A stretch of 64,000 nt of DNA. Origin: Pochonia chlamydosporia 170. Lineage: Eukaryota; Ascomycota; Sordariomycetes; Hypocreales; Clavicipitaceae. The position numbers and the translations under genes are program-made. A model generated the notes under the pieces. It was given only the letters and a program-made list of their open reading frames with translations, made no database searches and was not told the DNA's origin. The stretch covers positions 3,658,001 to 3,722,000 of the forward strand of contig NC_035794.1 of assembly GCF_001653235.2 (NCBI RefSeq), written 5' to 3'. This document shows positions 1 to 10,599 of this stretch, piece after piece (the first letter of the stretch is position 1; each line of letters starts with the position of its first letter).

Positions 1-926
1 GCCCGAGAGAAGCAGCCCAGCTCAATCTGGCAAAGTAGGAGCCAAGCGTCGTCACCGACAGAAACCATCCGTCTCCGTCATAACTGACCGTAGTGCAATT
101 GCATCATCACATGCAGCATCTCCATATCTCAGTACCGATTGGATTGTCGCTAGTTACCGCTTCATCAAACCCATCATGGCACAGACATTCTGCCTTCGGC
201 ATACGGAGTATGGGGAAGGAAATATTCTGTCGCATCTTTCTCCACTGCACGTGCGCGAGTCAGCATTGCCGATGCTCCAGGCGGTCATTGCCTGTCCCTG
301 CCACAGTAATAACTCGATAACAAGTGGCGGTAATTGACGGTTCGTTATGACGCGTGCGGAGGTGTTTTTGAGACAGCGGGGTGTATGAGCGTGTAAATAG
401 TGCAAGACGTATACAGTCTGTGGCTAAAGTATTTGCCTACCTAGTATATACTAAACATTAATATATCATAGTATCTATTGGTATTCAATGCGAGAGAGAG
501 ACCGCAAGAGAGAGAAAATGAGAGAAAAGCAGGGCAAGAAAGGAAAAGACAGGGAGGGGATGCAATTCAATAATAGAGATGGAGAGAGACAGAGACAGAA
601 GGAGCACGAAATGCCAAAGTTGAATCATATGACTCCATAGAGAACTTGACCATCAAACGAGGGAGGAGGACTCAAGTCACTGGTGATTCTAGAGCAACGT
701 CTATCACCCGCCTTCCTAAGTTGAAACTGTTGGCAGCTGGCGAGTCTCTCTCTTCTAAAGTTCTGTCAGACTTTGCCAGCTGCCAACATTCACGAAACAT
801 TGATCTCTTCGCCGACAACACCAAGGGTACCCTGAGTCCCTACACGCTCGTTACTACATTACTATTGCCCTCGGGAAACTCATATTCTCATTACTTACGT
901 ACTATTCTCGAATCTTATGCTCCAAC
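1..926. other. No gene recognised; left-edge non-coding DNA
   Basis: The open frames here are short, overlap on both strands and show no protein-like pattern. The stretch holds one exact copy of the 9-mer TACGGAGTA (202-210) and a purine-rich tract (listed separately). It may be the distal promoter of the doubtful RING-like gene that follows. Confidence 0.5.
488..602. repeat. Purine-rich (GA)n-like low-complexity tract
   Basis: About 115 bases consist almost wholly of A and G, with repeated GAGAGA and AGACAGA runs and few pyrimidines. Such tracts are common in fungal promoters and 5' leaders. No protein is encoded. Confidence 0.6.
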
Positions 927-1776
927 ATGTCCGACATTCTCCGTATCTTCGCAACCGTTCGACACGACCTGCATGTGGCTGCCCAAGTCATGGTTGGCTA
1001 TCTTGTGGCAGTTCTGGTAGCGGTCCTATGGTATGGCTTCCACCACGTGCAATTAGTCTTTGGGAATCCATTGGGCTAATCAATTGTCGGGGCAGCCTGT
1101 TCTTTGCCAACACGCTGTATCGCCTATAGGGTCGGCGCCGACGTCGACAGGAATGGTTGCATGCACAAACGCGAGCCACAAGTCTCCTGGTCGCTCGACG
1201 TAACCTTCGAGAATCGGTGCGGCGTATTGCTATTGACAGATCCGTTGGCCGGCGCAGTGTTTATGCTCGCACATTTGGTGAATTGACGGGTGGGAGTTGG
1301 TGAGTCAAAGCCCCCGATGGTCCATATTGCCCTCCTGACTGATAACTAATCATGGGATCTGTCTCCGAATACAAAGCAAGCTATGTCGCAAACCTCTTGT
1401 GCTTGAATCTCACTACGGAGATCGAAACAGTCTATGGCGCCGGGCTATGCAAAGAATATCGCCGTTCCAATTATCCGATCGTCACACAGATACGGGGTCT
1501 TTTGACAAAGAGCAATCGGCAGTAGCTGATCTTGTAGCCATGAATTACGACTGTGAAGTATCACAACTACTTGTGTGTGGACACTTCTTACATTCTAAAT
1601 GCTTAGCCAAGTGGTGGTTGGGGCATGAAACGTGGTGTCCTGTCTGTGGAAGGGTATACTGGGAACCGTACGATCCTGACACCGAGACAAGTACCCAAAT
1701 GACTGATCAAGATGGCAGCGAGTTTGACCAGCAGTCTGTCATTGAGTCGCTACCGGCATCATTGTGTCAAGTCTGA
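927..1776 (+). CDS. Putative RING-finger membrane protein, possibly decayed
   Basis: Exon-like pieces in three frames follow each other. The first, from an ATG at 927, starts MSDILRIF and holds a hydrophobic stretch that could span a membrane. The second (about 1130-1299) is arginine-rich and ends at a GTGAGT donor at 1300. The third starts at about 1381, after a branch-like ACTAAT, and joins the second in phase. The last piece ends at 1776 and carries CGHFLHSKC, then WW, then CPVCG: the second half of a RING-H2 domain (E3 ubiquitin-ligase type). The first CxxC pair expected in a RING was not found, and I could not phase the first intron (several weak donors) or the join into the RING frame. 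It may be a divergent RING protein with an unresolved exon or a gene losing function. Neither is proven. Confidence 0.35.
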
Positions 1777-2548
1777 AATCGGGCGGTGAACCATCCCGCG
1801 CCTGCATTTTAAGTTGGACATCTGCCGTAAAGCGCTAGGTTGTAAAGCATCGTCTTAGCCCACAAGCATCATCTCAGCGATAGAAAAATACGAAAAGATG
1901 AGCGCTATTCCACAAGTCCGGAGCAGAATGCGAGAAGTTCGCTCCCCCAGATGAAATTTGCCCATTTTGGTGAAATTCGGATGCAATTCCGGCTCTCAAT
2001 TCGTCAACCGGTTCCCTGGTTCAAATACGCGCCAACCATGGTGCGGGTGTCACTCAGAAAAAGTGGATCTATGACGGGTGGCTCGTGCCAGAAATCATCG
2101 ATGACTGCCGATCATCACCCATGACTTCATCAAAACGCCCCCGTTGCAATCGAGGAATCTTGCCAACGATCGGGCAGACGTTTTCGCCCGCACGACCACT
2201 CCGTATTGTGTTCAGTAACAAATGGCGTTACCAGGAGCTGCAGGTCTCACCCAGCGCTCTTTGGGAAGGATATGACGCGCGCGTGACTTGCCTGGTTGTT
2301 TTTTCGGAGCTTCAACTCCGGCTGGATCTCGTAATATCATTGGCTGCTCCTGCTCCTGCTTGGACTTATTCTTGTTGAGATGAGCTTCGGAAAGGAACCC
2401 TCCCTTCGTCTCGTGGTCGAACTTCTCGAATACACCAATGGAAGCGATGGAATGTGAGATTTAGCTGTTCAGCATCCAAAGCTGCCGCCTCTTCGCATCG
2501 TATGAAACTGCCGCTGCCGTTCCGCGGTTAGGTGGCCGATTCTGGTGC
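1777..2548. other. Intergenic; promoter side of uve1
   Basis: Only short unconvincing frames are present. The 3' part is presumably the 5' region of uve1. A one-mismatch copy of TACTCCGTA lies near 2202. No light-response or other operator could be named with confidence. Confidence 0.5.
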
Positions 2549-4483
2549 ATGCGACTTATCAGAGCCTTGAGCATATCGCATCAGGTAACTCGAAGAAGCG
2601 CCTATCCCGCTCCGCAAGTACCTATCCTCACAGCTTTGGGCTCGGGTATCACGACAATGCCGGTCAAGAGAAAGCGCAACGAGCCGCATACGACACGACC
2701 TCGACCAGAGCCTCCGAGACGCAGGAGCAACAGACGAGGTAAGGAAGGAAATGGCGGGATATCTAGGGGCGTCGAAGGCAGCGGTGGGCGCATTGCCGGA
2801 CTGAGTTCTACAGAGGATGTGGAGCGGGCAATGCACACTCTATCCGAAATGGAACATAAGCTTTTGGGCGAAGCAAAAAGACAACGGCAAGCAATCGAGG
2901 CGTCCGACTTGGTCGCTCCCGCTGCCCAAGACGACACATACGGCTTTCAGGACGCGACGAACGGGTCCATCAAGTGCATCAACACAAAATCCTCACCGAA
3001 TACACCCACGGCACAGATCACCGACGATTTAGACGAAGATATCTCGCCAGAAACCGAGGTAGGTGAGAGAGGAGCCAAACGCCCACCAGCTGTAAATAGT
3101 GACCGGATGCCTTTGCCGTGGACAGGGCGACTTGGATACGTAAGTATAGCCACTTCTACACCAAAGTAGGAGCTGGTCGCGTAATCTCTCTCTCAATAAT
3201 ACAAGTTGCTTGTCAACGACTAACAACCGTGATAGGCGTGCCTCAACACGTACTTGCGGACAGCAAATCCACCGGTATTCTCTTCCAGAACTTGTCGAAT
3301 AAGCTCAATCCTTGAACACAGACACCCTCTCCGGGATCCTTCACAGCCCGAGCACCCAACTAAAAACCGACCTGACAAGAACGAGCCAGCTGACGTGGAA
3401 CGTGGGCTGGAATATGTCAAAGGGATCGGGCTGAAAAACGCCAAAGACATTGGTAAAATGATAAAATGGAATGACAAGTACGGAATTAAGTTTATGAGGC
3501 TAAGTAGCGAGATGTTCCCCTTTGCAAGTCACGCAGAGCATGGCTACAGCTTAGCTTACGCATCTGAGGTCCTGGCAGCTGCTGGTCGGTTGGCATCTGA
3601 GTTAGGACATCGACTTACCACTCACCCTGGTCAATTCACACAGATTGGCAGCCCGAGAAAGGAAGTAGTGGCTGCTTCTGTTCGCGATTTGGAGTATCAT
3701 CATGAAATGCTCTCACTGCTCTCCCTGTCCGAACAACTCGACAGAGATGCAGTAATGATTCTACACATGGGAGGCACTTATGGTGACAAACTTGCAACTT
3801 TGGACCGGTTCCGCGAGAATTACGCGAAACTTTCAACTGGAGTAAAGAAACGACTAGTGTTGGAGAACGACGATGTGTCATGGAGCGTACATGACCTGTT
3901 GCCGATTTGCGAGGAGTTGAATATTCCTCTCGTGCTCGATTTTCACCACCACAACATCATATTCGACCCAAGCGTCAGAGAAGGGACGCTAGATATCATC
4001 GGTTTGTTTGACCGCATCAAAGCAACGTGGACGAAAAAGAAGATTACGCAGAAGATGCATTACAGCGAACCAGTCGCGTCTGCTGTAACACCTCGTGATC
4101 GCCGCAAACATTCTGCTCGTGTCAAGATGATGCCACCTTGTGTGCCAGACATGGACCTGATGATCGAAGCCAAGGATAAGGAGCAGGCCGTGTTTGAGCT
4201 CATGCGCACATATAAACTTCCAGGGTGGGATTTATTTAATGACATCGTCCCTCATGAACGACTAGATGAGCCGACAAAGGCGCCCCCAAAGAAGGCTAAG
4301 AAGGACGCAAAAGGGAGGCCACAAGTTAATGGTGACGCAGGCGAAGAGCCCGAGACAAGTGCCGACCAACTGAACATGGGCGGGCCAGAGAGAAGGGTAT
4401 ATTGGCCGGAGGGTATGGAAGAATGGCTGAAGCCAAAGAAGAGGGAAGGCAAATCTGGGATAAAGATTGCTGCTGAGGAGTAA
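2549..4483 (+). CDS. uve1: UV-damage DNA endonuclease (UVDE/Uve1)
   Basis: Two exons, 2549-3139 and 3236-4483, join in phase and give 612 residues, close to the usual length of fungal Uve1. The intron has GTAAGT, a GACTAAC branch site and an AG acceptor. The joined region reads RLGYACLNTYLRTANPP, the typical entry to the UVDE TIM barrel. Later motifs fit its metal site: THPGQF, LHMGGTYGDK, LENDD, LDFHHHN and KMHYSEP. Enzymes of this family nick DNA 5' of UV photoproducts and other distortions and start an excision repair independent of classical NER. The N-terminal 200 residues are basic and low-complexity; the C-terminus is lysine-rich. The first ATG gives a 36-residue basic, acid-free leader that looks mitochondrial, while an in-frame ATG at 2657 starts MPVKRKR, a nuclear-type N-terminus. 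Dual targeting is an inference. Confidence 0.93.
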
Positions 4484-5139
4484 GTCATTGGTTGGCGCGT
4501 ACTGGTTTTAAGGCGTTCATGGAGACTATGGGTAATCGGCTGGTAGGCAAAATTTGGGCTGCAGAATACGCGAGGTTTTTGTTGGATAAACTTGTACCAT
4601 GCTCCATCACACACTGTAGAAATTGTACTAATTGGAATGCTATGGATGCCGAAATAACGGAGGGGCTGCTTGGTATGTTTGTTGCTAGCATGGGTTACCC
4701 TGAATGAAATTTGTGAAATTGAGCATGCTCAAGTGCTGAGGCGATAAATGAGGCGTTGGGACCGTTTTCTTGAAAAAGACCATACATTTCTTTGCCATGA
4801 ACGGATAAATCGCTGTTTGGGATGAATTGTGAATTGTCTCTGTGGTATTGGTCAAGGGCGATGGGAACATTGAAGAGTCAAGACCTTGAGATGGTGCATG
4901 GTTTTCTCTGCCACTTGAATTGGCGCCACTGCCGTGGTCTCAGGGTTGGCAGGTCCCCACACTTAAAATTTAGACGGGAAGGAACTCAGGAACATAAGAG
5001 CCAGGCGTTTCTACCAAATCAACTTCAATCCAGCCATCAAGCGACTCTATTTCTCATTATTTGATCATCAGACCGAGTCTGTAAAAGCAATAGGAGGCTT
5101 GTACTAGCAATACGACTCACGCCACCAAGCAGCTGCAAC
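4484..5139. other. Intergenic between uve1 and the Rkm4-like gene
   Basis: Short frames only. It should contain the 3' end of uve1 and the promoter of the methyltransferase gene that starts at 5140. No clear TATA box or repeat was seen. Confidence 0.6.
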
Positions 5140-6714
5140 ATGGCATCTGAAGACTTCGCTGCTAAAACAGCTGCCTTTTTGCAGTGGTTCAAAGCTCTGC
5201 CAGGAGCCACGTTTTCTGACTCAATTGAGATTGTTGACCTGCGGTCCCGCGATGCAGGCCGTGGAATAAGTTTGTTCCTGATGATGATGACGGCTGTTTG
5301 ACAGACGAGACTAATCTGGGAGACGCAGTTGCTGTTCGCGATATCCCGGCTGATACAACTCTCTTCACCATACCCCGGAGTGCAATCATCAACTCCGAAA
5401 CCTCTTCGTTGAGCCAGAAGCTGCCGATTTTGTTTGAGAGCCATGGAGACGAAGATGATGAGCAGGCACTCGATTCCTGGAGCGCGTTGATCCTCATCAT
5501 GATGTACGAGTTCTTCTTGGGTGACCAGTCAAAATGGAAGCCTTACATGGATGTACTGCCACAGACTTTCGACACGCCCATGTTTTGGTCTGCAGATGAG
5601 CTATCGTACCTTCAAGCTAGTGCTACTGTGAACAAAATCGGCAAGGTCGACGCCGAAGAAATGTTTCGCACACGGTTGTTACCTGCTATTCGCAGCAACC
5701 CGTCCGTCTTTCTATCAAGCGATGGCTGTAGCGACCAAGATTTGATTACGCTAGCGCATCGTATGGGTAGCACCATTATGGCTTACGCATTTGATTTGGA
5801 GAATGAAGATGCCGATATTGATGGCGAGTCAGATGGCTGGGTGGAGGATCGAGACGGAAAGTCAATGATGGGCATGGTTGCAATGGCGGATATTTTGAAC
5901 GCGGATGCCGAATTCAACGTATTGTACAACTCTGTCCGCGTTGATGATGGCCAGATTGCTAATCACGAATAGGCACATGTCAACCATGGAGAGGACGACC
6001 TTTCCGTCACTTCGCTGCGTGATATCAAGGCAGGGGAGGAGATCCTCAACTATTATGGCCCGCATCCCAACTCCGAACTGCTTCGAAGGTATGGTTACAT
6101 CACAGAGAAACATTCAAGATATGATGTGGTGGAAGTGCCCTGGGAAACAGTACAAAATTCCCTCATATCTCAGCTTGGTGTGCCACACGAAGTCATGGAC
6201 AAGGCGGTAAGCTGGTTAGATCAAAGCTCACCGGTTAGGACACTGCAGCTGACGAGTGTGGTAGATGAAAATGATAGATGAAGACGACTTGGAAGATGTC
6301 TTTGTGTTAGAACGGGAATCCGGCGAGCCAAATGCGGATGGAACATTCTCAAGCCCTGCTGTTGTGGACGGGATACCGACAGACTTGAAAGAGCAGCTAA
6401 AAACGACAGTCAAACTGCTACAGAAAGTGAATGGCGATTTGCTTTCGGATAAAAGAAAAAGAGATGATATCTTACAGGCTACAATGATCGCAGCGCTTCA
6501 GGCCATCGCGTCGCGATACCCAACAACAGTTGCCCAAGATGAGCTTCTGTTGTCAGGACAAAATCTCACCCGACGGCAAAGAATGGCTATTCACGTCAGG
6601 ATTGGGGAGAAAAAGCTTCTACAGGAGGCATGTGATCAATTCTCGGGGAGGGCTGCCCAAGATGCGCCTGACATGGACTCTGCGGCAACCAAAAAGGCAA
6701 AACGATCCGAATAG
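5140..6714 (+). CDS. rkm4: SET-domain ribosomal-protein lysine methyltransferase (Rkm4/SETD6 type)
   Basis: Four exons (5140-5269, 5329-5918, 5973-6206, 6265-6714) phase together into 467 residues, near the 494 of yeast Rkm4. The introns are 54-59 nt with usable branch sites (CTAAT, GCTAATC). The first junction restores AGRGIIAVRDIP, the start of the SET fold; the second restores AEFNAHVNHGED, and NYYGPHPNSELLRRYGY follows, the end of SET and start of the Rubisco-LSMT substrate-binding region. In yeast, Rkm4 monomethylates a lysine of ribosomal protein Rpl42; relatives in the SETD6 group modify other proteins, so the substrate here is inferred. An acidic loop (DADIDGESDG) interrupts the SET domain. 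The C-terminus ends in a lysine-rich KKAKRSE tail that may serve nuclear entry. The last intron (6207-6264) is the least certain. Confidence 0.88.
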
Positions 6715-8915
6715 CGCATCCGTCAACGAATGATAACCACATAGCTGAGAAAATAGAGCGCCATTCACGTTTTCCTAAAAATTTTCACGAATCGTAACTA
6801 TTGCTTACCGAGAACGATCGTCATTCACTGCCTTGGATCGCGGCGTCAGAAGTAATGGCGAAACCGGGCTGTAGGCTTCGGTTTGTGCATGTCTAAAGCG
6901 AAGGAAGACATATGAGAGGAATGCGCGAGAAGTCTGACCAGACGACGGTGTGCGCGACCCAACCGATTCTACTGGGTTGCTGGAAGCCGAAAAAAAAGCC
7001 AGTCGCCAGAATAGGGATCATTTCTTTGGTGGACCAGCCCATGTGGTTTCGCTCGCTGCCTTTGCGTCATGTCTTAACCTTGGTGCATTGTCTGGATTGC
7101 AATTCCAAATCTGGTCTATTGTCGTTGGATTACAGCAATGTCCCCTGGTTTGAGTCCGCGCCATGCTTCTTACATTTCACTCCTCCCGCACGCGGGCGGC
7201 TACGAAGCCTGAGCGCATGTGTCGAACTCAGTCAACACGTCGTGTACGCCGTGACAAGTGATGTACAAGTAATATATGCGGCAAGTAGCTTGGATTTCCG
7301 GAGGCTGCTACGTCTACTCCATACACCTTCAGAAGGATCAGATCGCAGAGCCGAGCTCATTCGGAAGCATCTATGACGTTGGATCCGCCATGCCACATCC
7401 CTGGCCAGCTTGGTGCAACATCAACCATGCTTGCAAAATGTTGTTCCGGCCGGCGTGTAATTACGGCCGTTAGGGTAGACATATGCGGGTTTGCCTTGCC
7501 CGCGCATCTTCGGGAAAGCCATGCCCTGAGGACAGTTCCAATTTAACGGCCATCGAGGCCCTGGTTTTATTCTCTCATTCTGACAAGGTCGAGTGTCGTG
7601 CAATCGTTCCGGTAAGATAACTTCATTGGATGACAATGCAGAATGAGGCTGATATTATGACGGAACAAGGCAAGGCTAGCCTGGCTGTCTTGTCTTGAGG
7701 CAACTCATAACTAACTAAGCCCACCCACACAGTTGCTGGAGGCCATGTGTCATCCAGGGTCGAAATAGCCACGCCGTTTCCCCAAGAGACATGTTTGAGA
7801 CTCAAATGCAGAACACTCTTCTTGAAAACATTCTTTTTAATACGCCAGCGCAATTAGACGAATATGACGTTATTTCCCTCGTCTCCATCTCAGCATTGGT
7901 GGATAAACTCGAGAAAACGCTTTGCACGCCCCAAGCTCGCGGCCTAGACCGACCTTCTTCGCAACACAACTTCATGGCAACAAAAGCCACAACGATAAAA
8001 ATCGTCACCAACTCCGAAGAACTCCGCTCAAACTGATTGGTCGTTGCGAGACCTGTGACTGCGTTTGGGCATTACCCAACATCGGGTGCGGGTTGCTCGC
8101 CCCAGGAAGGTATTCAAGGCTATCTCATGGAGCACCCTCGGCAACACACTAACGAGTCATCAGTTGTGTGAAATTCGGTCCGTACAGAGCTACCTGGCCT
8201 TTGATATCGTATATCAGCCATGTTTTGATTCGAGGAGCCCAAACGACCTGGACATATCCATGTGGCAACCTTCTTTCTCCAAGCCCGACATATTCGGGTC
8301 CAGGGGCAATTGTGCATATGCACCTGCTGCTTGACGATTGATCGGTCAGAACTGACCTAGCGTATCAGCAACTACCGAAAAGCCAAGCTCACCAAGTGAT
8401 TGGTTTGACCCAGCTTGTTCACCAAGTCGTCGAGAGACCATTTAGTTGCTCACGGGATGAAAGTATTATGTCGTCCCTGCGCCCCCACCCACGATAACCC
8501 CAGCCCCAATCTCGGTGACCTGCCCGCCTTGCTGGTGTTGAAGCTGGTGGTGTATGCTACAAGATGCAGGGAGGCATCCGAAGTCTTACCTTGGATCCTT
8601 GAAGACGACTTCGTCACAATAGATGAAAAAGGCACACAACATGAGGGCTTGGCCTCACCGATGCTGGTGGGTGTGTCGCCTTGGGCAGCTAAAACATCAA
8701 TGAGAAAACATACCGAGAAGAGGCGTCACGATGTCAGTCATGGAGGCACGGACCCAAGAAGTGTTGATATCAGTTCTTCTATAAAAGGTGACGGAGTTTG
8801 GCATGGATGTCAACTATCTCGTGGTCTATCGCAAACCAATTCAAAGTCCTTCACCCAAGTCTGTCCGCACTTCAAAGCACCTCAACGCACTTCAAAAGAG
8901 CTCAAACTCATCGCA
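6715..8915. other. 2.2 kb intergenic region, no gene recognised
   Basis: Several frames of 60-190 codons exist, the longest (8415-8984, plus) running over the promoter and first exon of the next gene. None shows domains, and none joins neighbours through good splice sites. A plus-strand frame at 7791-8036 has a plausible composition but stands alone. Confidence 0.5.
8780..8788 (+). promoter_or_regulatory. TATA box of the orphan gene at 8916
   Basis: The sequence TATAAAAGG lies 136 bases before the ATG at 8916, a normal spacing for a fungal TATA promoter with a short leader. CAAT- or regulator-specific sites were not assigned. Confidence 0.5.
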
Positions 8916-10043
8916 ATGTCAAGCATGTATCAGGACCGTGTGAGTATATGGAAGCCAAGCCTTTGCAGAAAGGCATGTGTCTAGCTAACATGGCTATTAG
9001 TCTGGCTCGCGGGGCACCACATCGTCCGACAGAAAGCATAAACACCATAAAGGCACCGGCAAGCCTTCCAAGTCTAGGGCTTCCGAAAAGAGCAGCAGCG
9101 GACTTTCGTGGCCCACCAACGCGGAAGTGAGCTTTCTTTTCGTTGTGAACCAGTTGGAAATCCAGTTCGGCGAGGACGAGGACCCTTGCGGTTCAGGCAT
9201 GCGAAGGGATGAATGGTTGAATGTGCTCCCCCCGGAGAATCCCATGTTCTACGTACCGGAGGGCCCGCATCATGTTAGCCAGGTTATGAGATTCAGGAAC
9301 GGAGAAGTTACGGCTGCTGGTCCTGCTTACCGTTGGGTACGCCAGCAACAGTATGGTGAAGGCTGCATCACGATGGCGGCGGGTGGCAACGAATATGCAC
9401 TATCCAAGTATAAGTCAGCCTCCGTTTTCTCCTGCAACCCGTCACTGCCCATTATTACCCTCGATGGCGATGCAAGGGTGAATACCGCCCCCGAATTTCA
9501 CCCACTGCAATTCTATCATGTGGTGAACAGTGACACGGGCGTTTCTCAGGCAGCGTTCTCTGGGCATATTTTCCAACCTGCCGCTGCGCAGTCCGACCGT
9601 TCTCCCGTTCCAGCAAAGTTTGTGGCAGGCATAAACGCTAGCTGGATCGCAAGCTTAGTTCCTGACATTTGCCGCAAACGTTATGGGTCAGCGCAGTCCA
9701 TCGGGCTTAGCGGCCAACTTGGCATCGTAATCGGTTTGATGGCATTCCATGCTAGAGACGGTCGTCGAACTATCAATGAGGTCTTCCTCGGACGTGAAGG
9801 ACACGGAGGACTATGGAAGGGCTATCGCTGGCGAAGCAATTCCCTACCTATTGGTTGTATGTTTTTCTCCTTTAGAGCACGCTGACCGCGTATACACTAA
9901 CACCATTTGCAGACCCGGATTCCGAGCTCGAAACTCCTCGCGGTTATCTTGTGCACATTTGTCTGGACCCTGAGAACCGAGTTGGCTCTACGGAAGAGAC
10001 GCTCTCGATGCTCGAATGGAACAGCATCCTCGTTCAGGGGTAA
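8916..10043 (+). CDS. Orphan three-exon protein of unknown function
   Basis: Exons 8916-8939, 9001-9856 and 9913-10043 join in phase into 336 residues. Donors are GTGAGT and GTATGT; acceptors TTAG and GCAG. The first exon codes only eight residues (MSSMYQDR). Residues 9-50 are rich in serine, lysine and histidine and probably disordered. The rest is a mixed-composition globular region containing PENPMFYVPEGPHH, GGNEYALSKYKSASVF and, across the last junction, GYPDSELETPRGYLVHICLD. I recognise no domain, signal peptide or membrane segment. The consistent splice phase, the TATA box upstream and protein-like composition argue for a real gene. Another frame is open around 9749-9856, but joining it needs a weaker donor and it does not phase with the last exon, so I preferred the model given. 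Confidence 0.7.
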
Positions 10044-10599
10044 CCTGTAAAACAAGCTTGAGCCCCTCACCTGAATCACATCAACAGTCGTGGCGATATA
10101 GGATCGCCACTTAGATGACTTTTTGCTATTGCATCGCAGTTTCAGTTTTGCTATTAGGCTAGACGATTGTGTCAGGAACACACACAAGGTCCTTGTTACC
10201 CAACAAACCTCATCTTGCCGAAACGTGTCAGGAACACCCTCACTCATTTACAAAACTTGGATTATACAAAAGGATAGACGGATGGGAAAAACAAAAACAG
10301 GCAAAAACAGAAAAGGAATGCAAAGAAAACAGATGAGGATAAGCAGTGTGTTTTAACATTTTTATTCTTGTCTTTCTCTATACTAGTTTTGAATTGATTG
10401 CTTTACCAACCTTGCTCAGTCAGTCCCCTTTATGTAAAATCCCCTACTAGAAGTGGAACCCCTGATGGTCTGATGGTGATAGATGCACATGTGCCCTGCC
10501 ATTGTGGCCACTCGGTGTAAATCTTGAGCTATGCTTTTCGTGTCAATGTCAATGTGCAGAATTAAATAAAGTACCCCTTTTTGCTTTTTGCCAGCAACA
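10044..10599. other. Convergent 3' region
   Basis: Lies between the ends of two genes transcribed toward each other. It is A/T-rich and contains AATAAA-like signals on both strands, as expected for polyadenylation. No gene seen. Confidence 0.6.

Noticed and set aside
154..405. Minus-strand frame of 83 codons at the left edge
   Set aside because: Overlaps a plus-strand frame, has no domain and no splice partner.
8415..8984. Plus-strand frame of 189 codons
   Set aside because: Covers the TATA box and first exon of the orphan gene in another frame; composition is not protein-like.
9749..9973. Alternative frame inside the orphan gene
   Set aside because: Using it needs a weak donor at 9680 and does not phase into the last exon, whereas the simple three-exon model does.
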